14,798 nt of DNA, taken from NCBI GenBank assembly GCA_028064945.1, contig JAPTWQ010000039.1:1-14798 (forward strand). Direction: 5' to 3'. The stretch comes from Nitrospiraceae bacterium (lineage in GTDB: Bacteria > Nitrospirota_A > Leptospirillia > Leptospirillales > Leptospirillaceae). The position numbers and the translations under genes are program-made. Within the stretch, counting starts at the first letter, position 1. Each line of letters starts with the position of its first letter. This document shows, piece after piece, positions 7,963-14,759 of this stretch. Under the pieces are notes generated by a model that did not search any database, was not told the origin of the DNA, and saw only the letters and a program-made list of their open reading frames with translations.

Positions 7963-8001
7963 AACCGGGAGGTTCTGGGAGGAGCCTCCCGGTTGTTTTT
8001 A
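7963..8001 (+). terminator. Rho-independent terminator inside IS21 left end, facing inward
   Basis: A perfect 10-bp stem (7963-7972 with 7985-7994, AACCGGGAGG/CCTCCCGGTT) with a 12-nt loop is followed by GTTTTTA. The T-run is on the plus strand, so it would stop transcription entering the element from the DruA/cusA side. It would not stop the istA-istB transcript, which runs the other way. Confidence 0.7.
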
Positions 8002-8077
8002 TCATCTTCACCAAGCTGGGAAGATGTCAAGATTTTCCTTTCCTTTGATTCGTTTCCGATCGTTTTCATGACTCGTG

Positions 8078-8893
8078 CTACCTTTCCTTTTTTTTCGTAG
8101 TCTGGCCCATTTTTTCCGGCTCTTGAGAGACCTCGGGACCTTGGCCCAGTTCCTGGGACGCCCCTTCAATCCTCCCCTTGATCCGGTAGCTGCGGCCGGT
8201 GATCGGGATGATCTCGGCCCGGGACAGGAAGCGGTCGAGGATGGCCGTGGCGGTCGGAACGTCCCCGACAAGCGCCCCCCAGTCTTCCAGGGGACGGTTG
8301 GAAGTCATGATGGTCGTGCGGAGCTCGAACCGGCGCATGATGATCTCGAAAAGGTGCTCCCCTCCGTGACGGGGGAGATTTTTTAGCCCCATGTCGTCGA
8401 CGATCAGGACGTCCGGACGGAGATAGCGCCGGAGCGTCTTGTTCTGGTCCTGGAAGGTTTCCGCCTGCATGAGATCCCCCATGGCATCGAAGATGGAGCG
8501 ATAGAGGACGGTAAAGCCCATGCGGGCGTACTGGTATCCCAATGCCTGCACAAGATGCGACTTGCCGACTCCCGGAGGGCCGGTCAGAAGAAGATCGTGT
8601 TTCTCGCGCACCAGATGGCCGGAGGCAAGTTCGAAGATCCGTCGCTTGGGGATCGAGGGATTGAACGAGAAGTCGAAGTCCTCGATCCGCTTGATATCCC
8701 GGAACCCGGCTTCCTTGACGCGGCGGGCGATGGAGCGGTCGTTTCTGGTCTGGATCTCGTCCGAGACCAGAAGCTCCAGGAATTCGAGCGGAGAGAGCTG
8801 ATTGGAGGTCGCCTCCAGCAAACGGATTTCGAGGGTCGACAAAAGTCCGGTGAGGTTGAGACGCTTGAGGTTCGTTTGAAGTTGGGGGGTCAT
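8078..8893 (-). CDS. istB: IS21-family helper ATPase IstB
   Basis: IstB is a DnaC/DnaA-like AAA+ ATPase that remodels target DNA and activates the IstA transposase. The protein has 271 residues, about the usual length of 245-265. The N-terminal helical part (residues 1-95) precedes the ATPase core: Walker A GPPGVGKS at 105-112, Walker B LIVDD at 163-167, sensor-1-like TTIMTSNRP, and a C-terminal arginine-rich segment (ILDRFLSRAEII). I take ATG 8893 as start, because AGGAGG lies seven bases upstream and MTPQLQTNLKRLNLTG is the normal family N-terminus. An upstream extension into istA is unlikely. It begins one base after the istA stop, implying coupled translation. The tail after residue ~250 is rich in Lys, Glu and Gln. 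Confidence 0.92.
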   Translation of the reverse strand: MTPQLQTNLKRLNLTGLLSTLEIRLLEATSNQLSPLEFLELLVSDEIQTRNDRSIARRVKEAGFRDIKRIEDFDFSFNPSIPKRRIFELASGHLVREKHDLLLTGPPGVGKSHLVQALGYQYARMGFTVLYRSIFDAMGDLMQAETFQDQNKTLRRYLRPDVLIVDDMGLKNLPRHGGEHLFEIIMRRFELRTTIMTSNRPLEDWGALVGDVPTATAILDRFLSRAEIIPITGRSYRIKGRIEGASQELGQGPEVSQEPEKMGQTTKKKER

Positions 8894-8894
8894 G

Positions 8895-10595
8895 TCAGTC
8901 CTCCTTGAGAATGGCGTTGTCATCGATGGCGTTCTTTTCAACAATCTCCTGATACTCGGACAAGGGGCGGATCTGAGGATGGGTGCTGGTCAGGACCGGT
9001 GTCTCCGGAACGATCTTCTTTGACAGAACATCCCGGAAGAACTGGAGCCGGAACTGATGGGCGACAAGGGCCCGCCTGGCCGCCTGGTCCAGCTGGGCTG
9101 CCGTTGCGGTCCGGGTCAAGGTCAAAAAGCCCTGAAGAACCCGGATCGCTTCGACGCCTCGCACCTTGAAAAGTTCATGGCTCCAGAGGGCGGCGCTCTC
9201 TCCGATCCGGGCGGCCCGTTGCATGAGATCGGGAACGCCTTTCTCGATTCCGGAGCGCTTCTCGGGAGGGATGTGGGTCTCGACGGTATGGAACTTGCCC
9301 AGGGCGACCCGGGGATGAAGGCCGATCTCTTCGAAGCGGTCGTTCAGGATTCGCACGATCCGGTCGTTCCAGCGCACCCAGACTTCGCGCCCCAGATACT
9401 CGGGAGGAACCGAATAATAGGAGTGCTTGATCTCGATGTGACCGTCCCGGTGAACCTTCCTTCTCCCCTCTTCGTAGATCGGGAAGCGGGTCGGCGGAAG
9501 GGGCCGGAGAGTCTCCCGTTCGACCGTTCGGAAGACCTCGCCGACATGGGCCCGGGTTGTTCCGTGGATCCGGGTATCGGCGACGTTCTGTTCCCACTCT
9601 TTCAGGTAGGCGTTGAGGGCGCTCAGGCTTTCAAACGTTCGCCCCTTCAGGGCATTGTCCTTGACGAAGCCAATGCCCCGCTCGATTTTTCCTTTGAGAT
9701 GCGGCGAGTAGGACCGTGTCGGAAGTAGTGCGGTGCCGTAATGGCGGCAAAAATCCCGGACAATCGGGTTCAGTTCCGGGTCGTACCAATCCGCTTTTTT
9801 GACGGCCGACTTCGTGTTGTCGGGGACCAGGGTTTCGGGAACACCTCCAAAGGCATAAAAGGCGTTTTCCACAAGACGGATGAACGCCTGTGTCGATTCT
9901 TTCAGAACCGCTTCGCTATACCCTTTCCGGGAATGACTCAGAACCACACGGAGAACATGAGCCTTTCTGCGTTTCCCTCCCTCCCGCAGCCACCATCCCT
10001 CCCCGAAGTCCACCTGGGCTTCGGCTCCGGGATTGACTTCCATCCGGCGAAAGGGGAGCGGGGTTTTTTCATGGACCGATCGGACATAGCGCTTTACAGA
10101 GCTGTAGGATCCGGAAAATCCATGATCAGCGACAAGGTCCTGATAAATCCGTTGGGCACTCAGTCCCTTGCCGATCTTTTTTCGGATGATCTCGTCAACG
10201 GACAGACACTGGCTTTGTCGTCCAACCTTCTGTTTTTGGAAGAAAGACCCGGGGGTCGAAATGGCTGGGTTTGACGAAGTGGCCTCTTCAGACCCGGGGG
10301 TCGAAATGGCTGGGTTTGACGAAGTGGCCTCTTCAGACCCGGGGGTCGAAATGGCTGGGTTTGACGAAGTGGCCTCTTCAGACCCGGAGGTCGAAATGGC
10401 TGGGTTTGACGAAGTGGCCTCTTCAGACCCGGGGGCCGAAATGGCTGGGTTTATCTCACTCCGTTGAAGCTTGGCGTAGCGGCAGACTGTTTCTCGATTG
10501 ACCCCGAGTTCTCGGGCAATGCGGCGATGGGACCATCCCAAAGCCAGTAAACCTAAGACTGCGTCTCTTTGTGCCATTTTGAGTTTGTATACCAT
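8895..10595 (-). CDS. istA: IS21-family transposase IstA with a 15-residue tandem-repeat linker
   Basis: This DDE transposase cuts and joins the IS ends. From ATG 10595 (GGGAGG at 10601-10606 upstream; GTG 10601 overlaps that site and is unlikely) it has 566 residues. An N-terminal helix-turn-helix spans about residues 12-42 (GWSHRRIARELGVNRETVCR) and a second one about 146-172. The RNase-H-like core follows, with Asp196 (QVDFGEG), Asp259 (LVPDN) and Glu305 (LKGKIER), and then the Mu-type C-terminal beta-barrel (SYYSVPPEYLGREVWVRW). Between the two DNA-binding domains, residues 48-117 are five copies of NPAIS(T/A)(P/S)GSEEATSS, the last incomplete. Typical IstA proteins are about 390-510 residues, so this insertion accounts for much of the extra length. 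All catalytic residues are present. Confidence 0.92.
   Translation of the reverse strand: MVYKLKMAQRDAVLGLLALGWSHRRIARELGVNRETVCRYAKLQRSEINPAISAPGSEEATSSNPAISTSGSEEATSSNPAISTPGSEEATSSNPAISTPGSEEATSSNPAISTPGSFFQKQKVGRQSQCLSVDEIIRKKIGKGLSAQRIYQDLVADHGFSGSYSSVKRYVRSVHEKTPLPFRRMEVNPGAEAQVDFGEGWWLREGGKRRKAHVLRVVLSHSRKGYSEAVLKESTQAFIRLVENAFYAFGGVPETLVPDNTKSAVKKADWYDPELNPIVRDFCRHYGTALLPTRSYSPHLKGKIERGIGFVKDNALKGRTFESLSALNAYLKEWEQNVADTRIHGTTRAHVGEVFRTVERETLRPLPPTRFPIYEEGRRKVHRDGHIEIKHSYYSVPPEYLGREVWVRWNDRIVRILNDRFEEIGLHPRVALGKFHTVETHIPPEKRSGIEKGVPDLMQRAARIGESAALWSHELFKVRGVEAIRVLQGFLTLTRTATAAQLDQAARRALVAHQFRLQFFRDVLSKKIVPETPVLTSTHPQIRPLSEYQEIVEKNAIDDNAILKED
10246..10452 (+). repeat. 45-bp tandem repeat array inside istA (four full copies and one partial)
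   Basis: Full units start at 10246, 10291, 10336 and 10381, and a 27-bp partial unit starts at 10426. The first three units are identical, the fourth differs at one base (GGGGG to GGAGG), and the partial unit also differs at one base. Forty-five bases keep the reading frame, so the array encodes a 15-residue repeat. Each full unit contains TGGCTGGGTTTGA (10262, 10307, 10352 and 10397 onward). This is the reverse complement of the inner left terminal repeat core TCAAACCCAGCCA at 7938-7950. Confidence 0.95.
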
Positions 10596-10643
10596 AGACA
10601 CCTCCCTGTTGGTGGAGGCTAAATGGTATTTCCTTTCTCAAAG

Positions 10644-10694
10644 TGGCTGGTTTTGATTCGACCTCAGGTGGCTGGTTTTGACCGACCGCTAACA
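10644..10694 (+). repeat. IS21 right terminal repeats (two copies)
   Basis: TGGCTGGTTTTGA occurs at 10644-10656 and 10669-10681, 25 bp apart. The reverse complement of this end reads TGTTAGCGGTCGG and then the CAAAACCAGCCAC cores, mirroring the left end. The istA start lies only about 50 bp inside, so transposase binding here could also govern its expression. Confidence 0.85.
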
Positions 10695-10700
10695 TTCAAC
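10695..10700 (+). repeat. Right target-site duplication of the IS21 element (TTCAAC)
   Basis: TTCAAC follows the final A of the right end directly and is identical to 7893-7898. Removing the element and one copy restores continuity between the DruA-like 3' flank and the mgtA fragment. Confidence 0.85.
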
Positions 10701-10704
10701 GAAC

Positions 10705-11733
10705 GCTTACCCCGAAAAGGCGTTTCCATGAAGGTTCTAACGGGAGATAATGACCTTGTGACCCGGAAAATCTGCAGTGACGTGGGTCTTGATGTCGATT
10801 CCCTGATGTTGGGACAGGAAGTCGAAAAGCTCACCGATGACGAACTGGATGCCCTCGTAGAAGAGACTAGCGTTTTCGCAAAGCTTACTCCAATTCAAAA
10901 AGAGCGAATCGTGCACTCCCTGCATCGTAAGGGACATGTCGTGGGATTCATGGGAGATGGCATCAACGATGCGCCGGCGCTGAAAGCTGCGGATGTCGGG
11001 ATATCGGTCGAAAACGGTGTCGATATTGCCAAGGAGTCTGCGGATATTATTCTTCTGGAAAAAAGCTTGCTGGTTCTTGAATAAGGCATTATCGAAGGGA
11101 GAAAAGTCTTTGGCAATATCATCAAATACATCAAAGTGGGATCGAGCTCCAACTTCGGAAATTTGTTCAACATCCTGGGCTCCAGTATGTTCCTTCCTTT
11201 CCTTCCGATGCAGCCGGTCCAGTTATTGACACAGAACCTTCTGCTACGACCTCTCCCAGACCGCCATTCCCTTCGATCATGTCGACGAAGAGTATCTGGA
11301 AAAACCCAGAAAATGGGAAATCGGTGACATAGGCCGTTTTATGCTCTTTATTGGTCCGGTCAGTTCCTTGTTCGATTATGCAACATTTGCCCTCATGTGG
11401 TTTTTGTTCAAGGACAATACAGTGAGTCATGAGGGTGCGTTTCAGTCTGGGTGGTTTATCGAAGGGCTTCTTTCCCAGACACTGATTGTCCATATTATCC
11501 GAACACGGAAGATTCCCTTCGTTCAGAGTCGGGCATCGACTCCTCTCCTGATTATGACCGGCCTGATCATGATGCTTGGGCTTATGATTCCGTTCTCAGC
11601 GTTTGGAGCAGAAATTGGGCTGCAAGCATTACCATGGAGTTTTTTCCCGTGGCTGTTTTCAATACTTGTCACCTATTGTTTTTTGACTCAGATGGTCAAA
11701 ACCTGGTTTATACGGAGGTATGGTTTTAACTGA
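10705..11733 (+). pseudogene. mgtA: MgtA-type magnesium P-type ATPase, C-terminal third, with nonsense and frameshift
   Basis: MgtA-like P3B ATPases import Mg2+ with ATP hydrolysis. Homology starts near [13 protein letters not shown], in the phosphorylation domain. It runs through [13 protein letters not shown], the hinge [14 protein letters not shown], and [19 protein letters not shown] at 11082-11084 then replaces the expected Glu codon (GAA to TAA fits). The same frame continues GIIEGRKVFGNIIKYIKVGSSSNFGN to QNLL. An extra base near 11244 shifts the frame, which resumes as YDLSQTAIPFDHVDEEYLEKP and continues through the last membrane helices to TGA 11731-11733 (WFIRRYGFN). The N-terminal two thirds, including the DKTG phosphorylation site, are missing at the breakpoint about 10700-10718. 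It cannot make a working pump. Confidence 0.88.
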
Positions 11734-12051
11734 AGGAAAGAACTCCATCCTGCGATTTCGACGCTCCTTGACCCCGAAGATGCTTTGTGTTCAGTCCGGA
11801 GATCACTTGGTGTCAGGGGATTTTTCGGTTAAACATTCTGAACGCGCCCGGCAGCTCCCCTCTACAAGATGGGACGCCAGGATTTTATGGAGTAAAAGAG
11901 TTTTCTTATGTTAACAAGACCCTTCGAACGAGACCGGTGCCAATTTCCAGACGTTCGACAGGCTTTCTCTGCCCGGAACCCTTCCCTCCTCCCAGGCAGC
12001 ACCAAATATCTGAGGAAACGCATGTCCTCAATTTTTGTCCCAGTAAAGGAT
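11734..12051. other. Intergenic stretch without a supportable gene
   Basis: Between the mgtA pseudogene and the coiled-coil gene I see no reading frame with a credible start, family resemblance or consistent codon use on either strand. The only structure noted is a weak hairpin with a T-run at 12011-12036. The stretch may be scrambled remnant DNA at an island edge. Confidence 0.5.
12011..12036 (+). terminator. Weak candidate terminator
   Basis: The stem TGAGGA (12011-12016) pairs with TCCTCA (12025-12030) across an 8-nt loop and is followed by ATTTTTG. Six pairs is short, and no live plus-strand gene ends nearby, so this is tentative. Confidence 0.3.
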
Positions 12052-12381
12052 CTACCGGGAAGCCATTCTTGCTTCAAGAGCGGCCAAGCGGTCGTGAACA
12101 TTGATGGCCAGATCGATCTTCTGATCCAGGAGATGAAACCCCGAATCGATCTTCTGGTCGACGCGCTTGATCTCGGACAGAAGTTCATTTTTAACAGACT
12201 GGATCTCCACTTTTAATTCATTCCTGACGGAATCGGTTTTGCCGTCCAGCCGGGCAAGTCCATTGTCCATCTTGTCGTCCAGCCGCCGGATCTCGGACTT
12301 GATCTCCCGCATTTCCGGAACAACGATGTCTTGAAGACCCTGCTTGATGGATTCCAGAATGTTTTTAGGTTCTTCGATCAT
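12052..12381 (-). CDS. Small coiled-coil protein of unknown function
   Basis: The protein has 109 residues from ATG 12381, chosen because GAGGGGG lies six bases upstream; the longer start at 12411 has no such site. I do not recognise a named family. Almost the whole protein after residue 20 looks like a long amphipathic helix with repeated short elements: EIRRLDDKMDNGLARLDGK, then ELKVEIQSVKNELLSEIKRVDQKID, then LLDQKIDLAI, with the DQKID motif repeated. This suggests a parallel coiled coil, probably oligomeric, with charged flanks. There is no signal peptide or membrane helix. It lies 49 bp downstream of the intact integrase on the same strand and may be co-transcribed island cargo. Similar predicted helices occur in phage tail and chromosome-associated proteins, but low complexity makes such matches unreliable. 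Confidence 0.65.
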   Translation of the reverse strand: MIEEPKNILESIKQGLQDIVVPEMREIKSEIRRLDDKMDNGLARLDGKTDSVRNELKVEIQSVKNELLSEIKRVDQKIDSGFHLLDQKIDLAINVHDRLAALEARMASR

Positions 12382-12430
12382 GACTGCCCCCTCGTTTTGT
12401 CTGCCTACCATTCATTCTAGGCCAGCCGGA

Positions 12431-13453
12431 TTATTTCAGCAACAGTGCCAGGTCCTCGGCCTTCAAATGGGTGTACCGTTTAAGCATCTGGAGGGTCTTG
12501 TGCCCTGTAATGGCGGCTACCTGCATGGGGTTCAGGCCCTTCTCGAAGAACCGGCTGGTGGCCTCGTGCCGGAGATCGTGGAAGGTGAGATTGATCAAAA
12601 AGGACGGATCCGGCTTTTCTCCCTTCTCTTCACATTCCTTTTCGTAGGAAGATCTGGCCCGAGCGACAGCCCTGCGATAGGCCACAGCCACGGAATGGGA
12701 AGCGATCCCCCATACTTTCCCGTCCATTCTACGGGCCAGTCCGGACAAGATCCGGATTGCTTCCGTCGAGAGGGGAACGATCCGTTTGTCTCCGTTTTTT
12801 GTTACCAGGAGGGTCATAGTCCGTTTTTTTAGATCCACCATCTGCCAAGTCATTTCACTAATCTCCGCCTGCCTCATGCCCGTTTCAAGGGCGAATCGGA
12901 CGATATGGGGGAGTACGGGAGATCCGGAGGCGGCGACGATCCTCTCCAGTTCCCCGGGACTCAAGCGCCGGTCCCGGCCCTGGGGAAGTTTCGGCTTCCG
13001 GATCTGCATCACCGGATTGACCAGCCCTGTCATTCCCCATTCCTTGACGGCGATCGTGAAGAGATGGGAGAGAAGAGCGAGTTCAAGTCTAACCATGTTT
13101 TCAGAGACTTCTTTGAGCCGATTGTCCCGATATTTTGCGATATCGGTTGAGGTAATGGAGGCAATGGATCGAGGACCGAATGCCTTTTTCCATGTTCCCG
13201 CATAGAGTTTTTCCGTCCGGTGACTTTTCTTCAGGACTGAAACTTCCTGAATATATCGGTCCAGGGCGGCGGCCAAAGTCGTGTTTTCGGATTCCTTGCG
13301 GGAAACGAAGATCCCTCGGTCCATTTCGTTTTCAAGATGTCTGGCCCAGACTTCTGCCTCGGTTTTCGTGCCGAAGGTGCGGGAAATCCGGTTGAATCCT
13401 TTCTTGTCGATCGTCGCTTCCCAAGCGCCGGAACGCTTTCGAAAATAGGCCAT
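12431..13453 (-). CDS. Tyrosine recombinase / phage-type integrase (intact)
   Basis: This 340-residue integrase catalyses site-specific recombination between an element and a chromosomal att site. The N-terminal arm-binding region (RKRSGAWEATIDKKGFNRIS and the AEVWARHLENEMDRGIF motif, about residues 5-50) precedes a SAM-like core-binding domain (about 60-145) and the catalytic domain. All catalytic residues are visible: Arg194 (ETGMRQAEI), a lysine in TKNGDKR (219-223), His292 and Arg295 (HDLRHEA), His318 (GHKTL) and nucleophile Tyr327 (LKRYTH). ATG 13453 follows GGAGG by six bases. It reads away from the tRNA-Thr fragment about 140 bp upstream, the usual position for an integrase next to its att site. 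A broken paralogue lies on the other side of that fragment. Confidence 0.93.
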   Translation of the reverse strand: MAYFRKRSGAWEATIDKKGFNRISRTFGTKTEAEVWARHLENEMDRGIFVSRKESENTTLAAALDRYIQEVSVLKKSHRTEKLYAGTWKKAFGPRSIASITSTDIAKYRDNRLKEVSENMVRLELALLSHLFTIAVKEWGMTGLVNPVMQIRKPKLPQGRDRRLSPGELERIVAASGSPVLPHIVRFALETGMRQAEISEMTWQMVDLKKRTMTLLVTKNGDKRIVPLSTEAIRILSGLARRMDGKVWGIASHSVAVAYRRAVARARSSYEKECEEKGEKPDPSFLINLTFHDLRHEATSRFFEKGLNPMQVAAITGHKTLQMLKRYTHLKAEDLALLLK

Positions 13454-13587
13454 ATGATCCTCCTTTTTATGACAGGGGAGGATATCATTTTTAAGTCAGC
13501 ACGGCAACGGCACGGCAAATGCATTTTTATCGAAGGAAAATAGGCTTTAAAATGGCTAGTTCAAAGGGTTTTACATTATGAGTATTT

Positions 13588-13636
13588 CCGATTCGTAATC
13601 GACAGGTCGTCGGTTCAATCCCGACCGCCGGCTCCA
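13588..13636 (+). other. tRNA-Thr(CGT) 3' half: probable integration (att) core
   Basis: The stretch reads as the 3' part of a tRNA. It has anticodon loop TTCGTAA (13592-13598, anticodon CGT), 3' anticodon stem TCGAC, variable loop AGGTC, T-arm GTCGG-TTCAATC-CCGAC (13609-13625), acceptor strand CGCCGGC (13626-13632), T and CCA (13634-13636). Upstream, the paired half of the anticodon stem matches for only about three bases (TCCGA where GTCGA is needed), and no D-arm or 5' acceptor strand follows further back. It is therefore not a tRNA gene but the fragment left by integration into one. It resembles E. coli thrW, known to host phage integration. The intact copy must lie outside this window. 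Confidence 0.8.
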
Positions 13637-13662
13637 ATGTTTAAGCCAATCTTGAAAATTCA

Positions 13663-13691
13663 TTGTCATAAAAAAGTTTTTGCCATAATTG
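13663..13691 (+). promoter_or_regulatory. Candidate promoter of the second (broken) integrase
   Basis: TTGTCA at 13663-13668 is followed after 15-17 bases by CATAAT/TAATTG (13684-13691). This is a fair but not exact sigma-70-like pair, about 45 bp before the start codon. The call rests on sequence alone. Confidence 0.3.
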
Positions 13692-13733
13692 CGCTATTGT
13701 GAGGCTTTCGGAACCCCTTTTCCGGAGGAAATT

Positions 13734-14759
13734 ATGGCGACGATCCGTGAGCGTGGACCCTACCAGTGGCAAGCCCAAATCCTTCGCAAGGGTCAATCTC
13801 CCCAATACAAGACCTTCAACAATAAGGCAGACGCAGAAAAGTGGGCACGGCAGGTCGAAGCCGAAATGGACAGGGGCATTTTTATTCCCCGGAAAGAGGC
13901 CGAAAGAACAACGCTTTCCGAAGCTCTGGATAGATACCTCCAAGTAGTCACAATCCACAAGAAAAACCAGAGGTCAGAAAAAATCTACGCAGAAAAGTGG
14001 AAAAAGGCGTTTGGATCACGCTCTCTGGCCTCCGTTTTTCAGTCAGGTATCGCATCCTATCGTGAAAAATGAATAAAAGAAGTCTCCCCTAACATGGTAC
14101 GTCTGGAACTCGCACTTCTTTCCTACCTTATTACGATTGCAGTCAAGGAATGGGGAATGTCAGGTCTGGTCAACCCGGAGATGCAGATCCGTAAGCCAAA
14201 GCTCCCAAGGGGCCGGGAACGAAGATTACTCCCGGGGGAACTGGAGAGGATTATCAATGCCTCGGAATCCCCCATCCTCCATGAAATTGGACTCTTTGCA
14301 CTTGAAACGGCCATGCGCCGGGAAGAAATCGCTTCGATGGCCTGGAACATGGTGGATCTCAAGAAACGGACGGTGACCCTTCCGGAGACGAAGAACGGGG
14401 AAAAACGGATCGTGCCTCTTTCATCGGAGGCCGTAAGGATCCTGTCCGGACTGCTTCGGAGACTCGACAATGATGTCTAGGGGATGCGGTCGGATTCGAT
14501 CACGCAAGCCTTCATCCGTGCCCTCTCACGCGCCCGGAAAGTCTACGAGAAGGAATGCGAAGAAAAGAGAACGAAGCCGGGTCAGGGCTTTCTTGTGAAT
14601 CTGACCTTCCACGATCTCCGGCACGAAGCCACGGGCCGATTCTTCGAGAAGGGGCTGAACCCCATGCAGGGGACGGCCATCACCGGGCACAAGACATTGC
14701 AGGAGTTGAAAAGAAATACCCACCTGAAAGCGGAAGACCTTGCCGAGCTGTTGAAGTAA
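13734..14759 (+). pseudogene. Second tyrosine integrase, inactivated by two stops and loss of the catalytic Tyr
   Basis: This is a paralogue of the minus-strand integrase, alignable over its whole 341 codons without gaps larger than one or two residues. ATG 13734 is preceded by GGAGG at 13724-13728. The same frame stays open to TAA 14757-14759 except for two in-frame stops. TGA at codon 113 (14070-14072) stands where the paralogue has Arg (SYREK then IKEVSPNMVRLEL). TAG at codon 249 (14478-14480) stands where the paralogue has Trp (VWG). In addition, codon 328 is AAT (LKRNTH), where the paralogue has nucleophilic Tyr327. Arg (ETAMRREEI), HDLRHEA and GHKTL remain. Even with readthrough of both stops the enzyme could not form the covalent DNA intermediate. 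It starts about 100 bp from the tRNA fragment and reads away from it. Confidence 0.9.

Larger units (their letters stand above)
7899..10694 (-). mobile_element. Complete IS21-family insertion sequence (istA-istB), 2796 bp
   Basis: The element starts with TGT at both ends. Each end has two copies of a terminal repeat with core (T)TAAAACCAGCCA or TCAAA(A/C)CCAGCCA, spaced exactly 25 bp, in inverted orientation. It carries istA and istB on the minus strand, one base apart. Exact 6-bp TTCAAC duplications flank it, showing simple insertion with no later rearrangement of the ends. It sits in a short spacer between a DruA-like pseudogene and an mgtA fragment, both already truncated. Both genes are open and keep their catalytic motifs, so the element may still be active. 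Confidence 0.9.

Noticed and set aside
7154..7963. A 269-residue plus-strand protein overlapping the DruA-like gene
   Set aside because: After about residue 20 it is the out-of-frame shadow of the DUF4338 coding sequence, rich in Ser, Pro and Arg, and it runs into the IS21 left end.
9057..9728. A plus-strand gene antisense to istA
   Set aside because: It mirrors the istA codons, has no recognisable family and no ribosome binding site, and is typical of GC-rich antisense frames.
10246..10452. CRISPR array
   Set aside because: The 45-bp units are directly adjacent with no spacers and maintain the istA reading frame.
10623..11084. A gene starting inside the IS21 right end and running into the mgtA fragment
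   Set aside because: The first ~30 codons translate terminal repeats and target DNA, and the homologous part begins only at the mgtA breakpoint. It is a chance fusion.
11862..12188. A minus-strand gene at the 3' side of the coiled-coil gene
   Set aside because: Its upstream part is an out-of-frame reading of the coiled-coil gene, and the remainder lacks any family resemblance.
13588..13636. Functional tRNA-Thr gene
   Set aside because: The 5' acceptor strand and D-arm are absent and the upper anticodon stem does not pair fully.
13734..14759. Stop-codon readthrough or recoding in the second integrase
   Set aside because: There are two different stop codons (TGA and TAG) with no recoding signal seen, and the catalytic Tyr is also lost, so decay is the simpler explanation.
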